Source of the DNA: Chiridota heheva
Lineage: Eukaryota > Echinodermata > Holothuroidea > Apodida > Chiridotidae
Assembly: GCA_020152595.1 (NCBI GenBank)
Contig: JAIGNY010004487.1
Location: 85,001 to 149,000, forward strand
DNA: 64,000 nt
Direction: 5' to 3'
A program made the position numbers and the translations under genes. The notes below the pieces were generated by a model. That model ran no database searches. It was given only the letters and a program-made list of their open reading frames with translations, and was not told the DNA's origin. This document shows, one piece after another, positions 10,057 to 64,000 of the stretch; position 1 is the stretch's first letter, and each line of letters opens with the position of its first letter.

Positions 10057-12800
10057 CAGTGGCGGACTGGGGCCCTTTGGAGGGCACTGGCATAAGCACC
10101 AGGGGGCACCACGATGCTATTAGATCGCATGATAGCTAGCATAATAATCTAATATAAACAATATGAACTTACCTTTTTTTTCAATACTGCAACAACCTCC
10201 TTAGTTCAGCGGATGATCAGCGAATTTGTCGATTATTTGTGAGTGGGGGATCTCCTCTAGCAGATTTCTTTCCGTACTGAGAAGCAGTAGGGCTTCCAAA
10301 TGTTCTGTTGTTAGCACACTTCTAAGTCTGGTTTTGATTAACTTTAGTTTTGAGAAGCATCTTTTACAGGTCACCTGTGTCACAGAAAGTGTCAGCAGAA
10401 AGTGATACACATTATGTAAATTGTTGTAGGCTTTGGAGTGAAGCATATAGTTTTTCAACAACTTCATAGCACATGTGAGACAAGACTTGCACCTCTGATA
10501 TTTCTTACATGGTGTCTGATCTCCTTCTTGAATCCTTTGTTCCGGCTGTATTCCAACCTCTTGAGCAAAGTAATCTTCATCTATACTTTGATTGAGCATA
10601 TCATACATACATGCAAACTGTTCTAGTTCGGATTTCACTTTGGGGATATCCAGCTGAGGCATAAGTTGGCCAACCTTTTGCAATGAGTGAGCAGGTAGAC
10701 CCTTTTCCCTAATTTCTGGAAAGTTCTGAGGATCAAGGCAATGTATATCTTCGTACAAATCACCGTGATCAGCAAATCGCCTGGTCAAACTTTGAATTGC
10801 TTGGTCGAGAAGCACGTTGTACACATCCACGCGATACTCATCAATGGGTGGTAAGGTGGGTTTTTCAGCCTGTCCTGTTTCTCCATGTTGACGTTTTCGA
10901 ATTCTCTTTCTCTGTTTTGGAAATTCAGGTGAAACAAAAATCTCATCACACTCTTAAATATGTAACACTTAACACCAATCCACTTGACCCAACTCATCGT
11001 TGGCATCTTTGATTAAGTGAAGGCATCAGCTCTTTCTTTAACTGGCTTCATGTTATCTCTAAGCGACTTGAGCTGATCTGTGCAATGTTGGACCTGTCTC
11101 CAAGCTTGCACAAGGTCAAGACCACTCGTTTGCAGATATTCAGACACTGGCGTTACATGTTCAAATATATGCATAAAGACTTAGGGGCTGTCAAAATGGT
11201 TTCGTATTTCAAAAAACATTCCAGCATTCCTTTTGCCTCTGTCCGTGTGGTGGCATCGTGCTCCTTTGAATGATGTATCACCACAGGCATTTGATGAGAT
11301 CTGAAAAGTTTGCCTTGGACAGTTGGAGTGATCTTTGGATGTGCCAAATACGGCTGAAAGCGCAATAGATTTTCCAGACCAATGTGTTTCACCTATAAGT
11401 TTCAGTTTCTTCAGTTTTTCTCTTCCAACTTGTTTTCTATCTCTGTCGTCCACACATCCATCCGTTTGTATGAACTTCTGAAGAATACGGCTACTTTCTG
11501 CAACAGGTTAAAAAGAAATATAGCTGGGATACACATCTTTCTAGAGTCAAGCACAACCAAGTTGAGCATATGTGCATAGCATCACACATGTACGTTAGTA
11601 TCCACTCTAGCTCTGAGCTTTGATTGGAACCCATTGTACTGCCCGTGGCATGCTGCTGCTCCATCTGTGCTGTTTGAGACACACATACGAATGTCGATGT
11701 CATGTTCCTCAAAAACTCCTCTTACTAATTCGAAAAGTCCTTGCCCGCTCCCTCAGTGTGAGGGTAATCTCTCAAAGATATCTCCATCAAGAACGTAGCG
11801 GACTACAACAGCACATTGGTCAGTTGCTGCACTGTCTTGCGTAGAGTCTATCTGTACTGAAAATATGCCTGCCTTCTTGATTTCATCCGAAACGTCTTTT
11901 GAATTAAAATTTTCATGGTTGTTATCAGCTTATTCACCGTGGTCTTGCTGATAAATGTTATGAATGCACCTCGTCCTTTTGTTCCACTTTGTTATCGTTC
12001 TTTAGAAATAGTTATAACCCTCCCCAGATGATTGGACAGCGCTGTATCATACTTTCTTATTAGATTGATGATTTCTAGAAAGACACCATGATTAGTTTCG
12101 GTATCATCCAACTCATAGGCAGCCTCCCCACGATGACCTTTGAAAGGAAGACATAATTTGGAAGTCAACTTCATCACAGCAATGACTCTATCAACCACTT
12201 GTCGATGTTCTTGTACTTCCCAATGACGCTTACCGGTGAGTCAATCTCGGGCATAATGAAGAATGCTTTCCTTGTTCATATCTTTTACATTCATAACATG
12301 AGCCACTGTTCTCCATATGTGCATTGCTTTCCTCGTGCTCTTGTATACGTTGGCGTATATGTCGCCAATCATCTGATCATTGCATCCACATACAAATGAC
12401 GATATTCTGTCTCTGCTGGAATAACAGATGCAAGAGCTGCAAAACAGCTTTTCTTGTTGACTAGAAAATGATAACCATTTTCTGGGAACTTTTTTACCAT
12501 CTGATGTTTTTCTGTTGTAAACATCTGTATCAAATGGTGTGTTTTCATATGGCTGCACTGGAGAAATTAAAACAACCGTTTTGTGCAAATTTCAAATAGC
12601 CGGCTTCACAAATATGGGTAATCCTTCCTGAATATCGGAACAAACTGTAGGATCCGTGCTGTTGCCCTCAATGACAAGTTTTGTGCCCTCGTCTTCATGG
12701 TCTTGATCGCCATTGTCACTTTCGTAATCAACATCAACATCAACTGTCTCAAGGTTCTATTCCTTCGCTGGTGACCTGGAAATTGATATGAAACCATCTT
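10057..12800 (-). mobile_element. Decayed hAT transposon with ZMYM1/TTF-type transposase
   Basis: Read on the minus strand, fragments of one transposase occur in the expected order. A TTF-type zinc-finger region comes first (12588-12241: PRKWLSFSSQQEKLFC). Then comes a DUF4371-like part (12198-11992: ...LPFKGHRGE...FLEIINLI), then the RNase H-like core (about 11720-11380, with DGAAACHGQYNGFQ and WCYAHMLNLVVLDS in shifted frames), then the C-terminal hAT dimerisation domain (10830-10201). Stops and frameshifts break it, so no active protein is made. CAGTGGCGGACTGG at 10057 lies past the 3' end of the coding part and is a plausible terminal repeat. The opposite terminus was not found. Confidence 0.85.
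10201..10830 (-). pseudogene. hAT transposase C-terminal dimerisation fragment
   Basis: The longest open piece of the relic (209 codons). Near its end FSKLKLIKTRLRS is followed by LEALLLLSTERNLL, the signature of the hAT C-terminal dimerisation region in ZMYM1-like and 'zinc finger MYM-type' proteins. The upstream part (VTQVTCKRCFSKLKLIK) keeps the usual order. It ends at a stop about 140 bp before the putative terminal repeat. The true protein would start well upstream, where the frame is broken. Confidence 0.85.
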
Positions 12801-13834
12801 ACCTGCATGTTTTGCAAACGTTTTTTAAACTACCCCACCCAAATTCGTACCCTGCCTCCCCCCGCCCCCTCTTCCATTACACACACACACACACACCCAT
12901 ACAAACACCCATACATATTAAGTTGAAGAACCGGCCTTGCGCGAATACTGCACTTTTGAATATGCAGGTTCAAATAATGAACCATGAGTCTAAGCATGGA
13001 CATGATGGAGCTAAAAACAGTGCTCCAATGTCTAAGAAATCTATTTGCATATATTACATTTAGTGGCATCGTTACAGGGGCTGAGAGGCCATTTGCCCCT
13101 CTTAATCATGCTTTTGCCTCTTAATTTTAACGGTGCCGACCTAAATAATGTATAAAAGCAAAAGAAGGTGATGATTTTGCCCCTCTTTAATGCCGACTTG
13201 CCCCTCATGTGCGGTCATTAATACCATCAGCTGGCCCCTATACTGATCACGTTTGACGCATATTGGTATATATCTTGGATCATATTTGAAGAAAGAGTTT
13301 TATGTACGTCGGCAACTCTGCCATGTCTGCCTTATTGTTTACCGTTGGAAAAAAATTGGCTTGATTAATTCGTTGTCTTAACATAAGCCATGCTTTCATA
13401 GGCTGAGCTTTAACTCCAAATTGACTGAGGGAAAGTACACAAGACTGACCCAGAAAACAATTAAATCCTAGTGATCTCTTTCATCTCGTTTAGCCATGTC
13501 CCATTTTTTCTTTTAGATCACATGAATAGATACTCAGCCTAAGTACACGGATATTAAATGCAAAAAAAGTCCCAAAGTTACAAGGCTAATCCCCTCCGAT
13601 AAGGCTTCGGACAAGGCGCGAGGCGATAATTCTGTATTCATTTGCAAGGAAGAGCAGGGGCACCGGAAACAATCCAGAGTGGCGGCGGCAGCTGTCAATC
13701 ACTGCCAGTAGAGGGTATATTTTACACTATTCAAAGGGCTTTCTGATGGACGCGGTATTGCCCCCGCTGCCCTCATAACCAAAGGGTATTGGGGTATCTG
13801 TCCTTGCGCTTCCGGATCCCCTGAACAAGAGTCA

Positions 13835-13868
<34 letters not shown>

Positions 13869-14739
13869 CATTTCACCCCCCCCCCCACACACACGCATAT
13901 CCCCAGACTATGATAACACTTTTCAAAGACCGTCCTATATTAATTTTTACGTTTTGGAATTTGTGAAAGACACAGGCGTAAGAACCTTGTGCACACGTAT
14001 CCCACATTTTTAATTTTGTGTAGCTGTTGATGACTTGATATGCATTATTGTAAATTGTAGACTATTATATACATTCTTGGTGCCCCAACTAAAACCGCAT
14101 CCCCAAGCCTATGATTAAAACCCTCATTATACTTTTCAAATTTGCTTGGTTATTAAAATTTAAAAAAGTCTCTATAGCAAGTCTTTATAAAGTAAGCGCA
14201 ATTTTCATTTTTATTTTTTGCATCCACCCCCACTCCCAACTCGGTCACTGACCGGTTGTTCAAGTAACTCAAACCAAATCCTATACAATAAATTAAGGCA
14301 TGTACTGTTATAACTATCCCCGTCTGCCCATACAACATGAATATTCCCCATCTGCTCGCAGAGTTACGAACAACGATTAAACTCAAATGGGGGTCCTGCC
14401 ACAACCAAATGGCATACACTAGTATACTACAATATTTACCAAAAATTGAATATTATTGTAAACTGTTATATTCACTAAATCGCTACTACCAGATGCATTT
14501 CTCTGAATTTGGGCTTTAAAATACGAACTAAGCGTAGCCGTCGATTTTGCAAATTGATTCAGTTTTTCAATTTGCAAACTTTCTTTTCTGGCTTCCACTA
14601 GCCTGTTTTCGTTTTTCAGACATTTTCTTTACGGGAGCGTTTCAAACATTACAAACATTAAAGTACTTTTACCCTACAATTACCTGACACACCCAGCCAG
14701 GAAAAGCTATACACCTCGTTAAAAGTACTCTGCAGAACA
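12801..14739. other. Intergenic DNA with simple repeats
   Basis: Contains a short CA run at about 12880-12897, a long CA run at 13837-13867 followed by poly-C and more CA to about 13893, and no supportable exon. Words such as ttagtggcatcgttacaggg near 13060 resemble transposon ends but have no partner. Confidence 0.5.
13837..13893. repeat. (CA)n microsatellite with poly-C
   Basis: About fifteen CA dinucleotides, then a run of C, then a short second CA run. Confidence 0.95.
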
Positions 14740-15330
14740 GTCGATACTATCATGTGACGGCAATCCGATAACCCAGAGGAAAAAAATCTCAGGGGCCGCT
14801 ATACAGGTAGTGGCCAATCAGAAGCCAGCAAAGGATTCTATGGAACAGTCGAGAATATCCTGTGATGGCAATCCGATGTCCCAGATGAAAAAATCTTACG
14901 AGCCGCTATACAGGTAGTGACCAATCCGAAGCTCCGTCGTCAAGACTATCTTGTGACGCAATCCGATGACCCAGAGGGTAAATCTCAGGGGCAGCTGTAC
15001 AGGTAGTGGCCAATCCGAAGCATCGTCATCGAGAATATCTTATGACGATGACCCAGAGGAAAAATCTCAGGGGCCGCCATACAGGTAGTGGTTGGGAAAA
15101 TCTCAGGGGCCGCTATACAGGTAGTCACCAATCCGAAGTTAGCATTAAGTATATGCAAATAAATAAAAAATCTCGGAGGTCAATATACAGACCCCGACCA
15201 ATCCGATGACCTAGAGGAAAAATCTCAGGGGCCGCTATACAGGCCCGGATCTCAGGGGCCGCTATACAGGCCCGGATCTCAGGGACAGCTACACAGGCCC
15301 GGACTGTCCGGGCCTGTATAGTGGCCTCTT
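14740..15330. repeat. Degenerate tandem repeat (unit ~100 bp breaking down to ~28 bp)
   Basis: Several copies carry the words caatccgatgacccagagg, aaaatctcaggggccgctat and acaggtagtggccaatccga in the same order (copies near 14750, 14865, 14945, 15045). The right end has compact copies of atctcaggggccgctataca plus ggcccgg at 15214-15300. Confidence 0.8.
15289..15321. repeat. 15-bp stem hairpin
   Basis: ctacacaggcccgga and tccgggcctgtatag are inverted with 14 of 15 pairs and a 3-nt loop. It closes the tandem array on its right side, so the array turns back on itself here. Confidence 0.85.
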
Positions 15331-16540
15331 ACTACTGTTATGGTCGTTTAATTTTGACCAACATTCAGACATTGGTTCGGTGCAAGGTTGACCATTTAAC
15401 AGTTTAATGGTCATATCTGACCATTCTTTTTTTAGAGTGCAGATACTTTCTTAGATAGGTCAAGTGCTGATTGGTTCCTATCCTAGCGGCCCTTTTAACA
15501 ATTAACGTATGAATGAATATTGGACTGATGGTTGATTTCAGGGAATAACAACGATAACAGAATAGCTTTGGGTCTTGGGCACCTCAACTATGTTTAAGGA
15601 GGCAAATTTTAACACAAAATTCATGGCTATTGTCTGTTTGTTGTAGGGTCGCTTTTCATACGTCATGTATGTTTATGAAAGAAAAGAAAATTGTTTCATT
15701 TTAATGAGCGAGTGAGAATAAGACTAATAATGATGATGCAAGTATCGGCTGAATGGGGCACCACAATCATCAAGTCCGCCCCTGATCCCATGCCCTCTGT
15801 TGTACGAATTACGCTTATTGATCTTGTGAAAAACAGACAACTTTAGTATTTTAAAACAATATTCGAAACAAAAAAGACAATTTGAAAGAAAATGAACAAG
15901 AAGTGAATGATTTTCGCAACGGTTTCGCAAAATTTGATGGTTTCTGTGTATGTATAAAAAATTGAGAAACAACTTAATGGCTAATTCGTTATTAAACTAA
16001 ATTCTTTCAAAATATTGCTGGTTATAAATATGTTCGTTCTTTTCGAAAGTTGGTAACTCCCGAAAATAGGAAAACTTAAAAATAACAGATTAAGATAAAA
16101 AAAAAACGTTATTCATGATTCGGGATATCGGATATTTTTTAGATGATGACAAGTCAAATCATGGCCAAATGAACAGATCGAGATTCGGGAGATTTGCACC
16201 CTGAAAAATTTCTAGATTTGCCATTTGCACGACGCACGGAAGGAACGACCCTGAAATTTCCATTCGCCGTCTACCCTGCAGAGGGCCCAAATTATAGGAC
16301 TATGACCTCAAATAATTACAAATTTCTACGTAAATGTAATAGATTAAACAGAGAATTGGGTGACAGTGTTATTTGAAGAAGAAGAAAGACCCATGAGAGT
16401 GGGCCACCTGCTCCCAAATCTTCGGAGCATTTGCTAAAGAGGTTTTCAGCTATGCTTTATTTGTATAATTATTGATAAGCGCATTGTATCTTTATTTACT
16501 TAAAAATATACATGACACAGTTTACACGCTATTCTTCAAG
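15331..16540. other. Intergenic DNA upstream of the GH31 gene
   Basis: No exon or repeat recognised. It should contain distal regulatory DNA of the downstream gene, but no specific site stands out. Confidence 0.5.
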
Positions 16541-16542
16541 TC

Positions 16543-16555
16543 GATATATATATAG
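16543..16555 (+). promoter_or_regulatory. Candidate TATA box of the GH31 gene
   Basis: A tatatatatag run sits about 40-48 nt before the start codon at 16592. An initiator-like tcatta at 16575-16580 is about 30 nt downstream of it. If used, the 5' UTR would be only ~15 nt. This is inference from spacing, and an upstream non-coding exon is also possible. Confidence 0.35.
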
Positions 16556-16591
16556 TCCCTCACAATTTTCATAGTCATTAATCGGTTTATT

Positions 16592-63861
<47,270 letters not shown>

Positions 63862-64000
63862 GTATGGTGTGCTCTTTGTATTGTAAGAGTTCAATTTTTA
63901 TCTTTATTCTTCAGAACAGGATCTGCTTTTGCATAACCCTTACTCTAACACGCGGTGATATTATCACCGTTTTCTAAAAATAAAATCAGAAACTTAACAA
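63862..64000 (+). other. Start of intron 25
   Basis: Donor gtatgg then AT-rich sequence up to the edge. No acceptor or terminal exon is visible before 64000. Confidence 0.8.

Overview
The window is nuclear DNA of an animal. It is AT-rich, with GT-AG introns of 0.3 to 7 kb and many minisatellites, MITEs, and hAT, DIRS and non-LTR transposon relics. A marine invertebrate, perhaps an echinoderm, fits best, but that is inference from general style and not from a diagnostic gene. Two host genes can be supported. The first is an intronless class A G-protein-coupled receptor on the minus strand (4583-5749). The second is a glycoside hydrolase family 31 alpha-glucosidase of the maltase-glucoamylase / lysosomal alpha-glucosidase type. 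It fills 16592-63861 on the plus strand and runs off the right edge. I rebuilt 25 exons. Every junction has GT/AG and matching phase, giving 2931 nt (977 residues) without a stop. The protein has a signal peptide, three tandem trefoil (P-type) domains, a MGAM-type N-terminal domain, a complete catalytic barrel (nucleophile D570, acid/base D675) and most of the C-terminal beta-sandwich. About 20-40 residues are probably missing if the protein ends like its relatives. Layout: 1-4.5 kb holds anonymous DNA with two minisatellites and two SINE-like pieces. The receptor follows at 4.6-5.7 kb. From 5.75 to 16.5 kb there is intergenic DNA with a 400-bp MITE (9590-9990), a decayed ZMYM1-like hAT transposase (10.06-12.8 kb, minus) and a degenerate tandem repeat ending in a hairpin (14.74-15.33 kb). 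From 16.59 kb onward everything lies inside the GH31 gene. Its introns have collected the following: a palindromic MITE rich in TGASTCA sites (intron 2), a tRNA-like SINE (intron 6), two 580-bp MITEs of one family (introns 7 and 14), a ~6-kb fold-back structure with ~0.7-kb inverted arms enclosing an inverted non-LTR retrotransposon, a 14-bp minisatellite and a CR1/L2-like 3' end (intron 9), further retrotransposon tails (introns 10 and 19), a 3-kb array of a 37-bp satellite (intron 20), 33-bp and 22-bp minisatellites (introns 21 and 22), and a ~6.8-kb DIRS-type tyrosine-recombinase retrotransposon relic with both inverted terminal repeats and its internal complementary region still readable (intron 23). 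How it works together: the GH31 enzyme would be secreted or delivered to lysosomes and release glucose from alpha-glucans. The receptor is an unrelated neighbour. Nothing seen links the two functionally. No bacterial operon, CRISPR array, rRNA or intact tRNA gene is visible.
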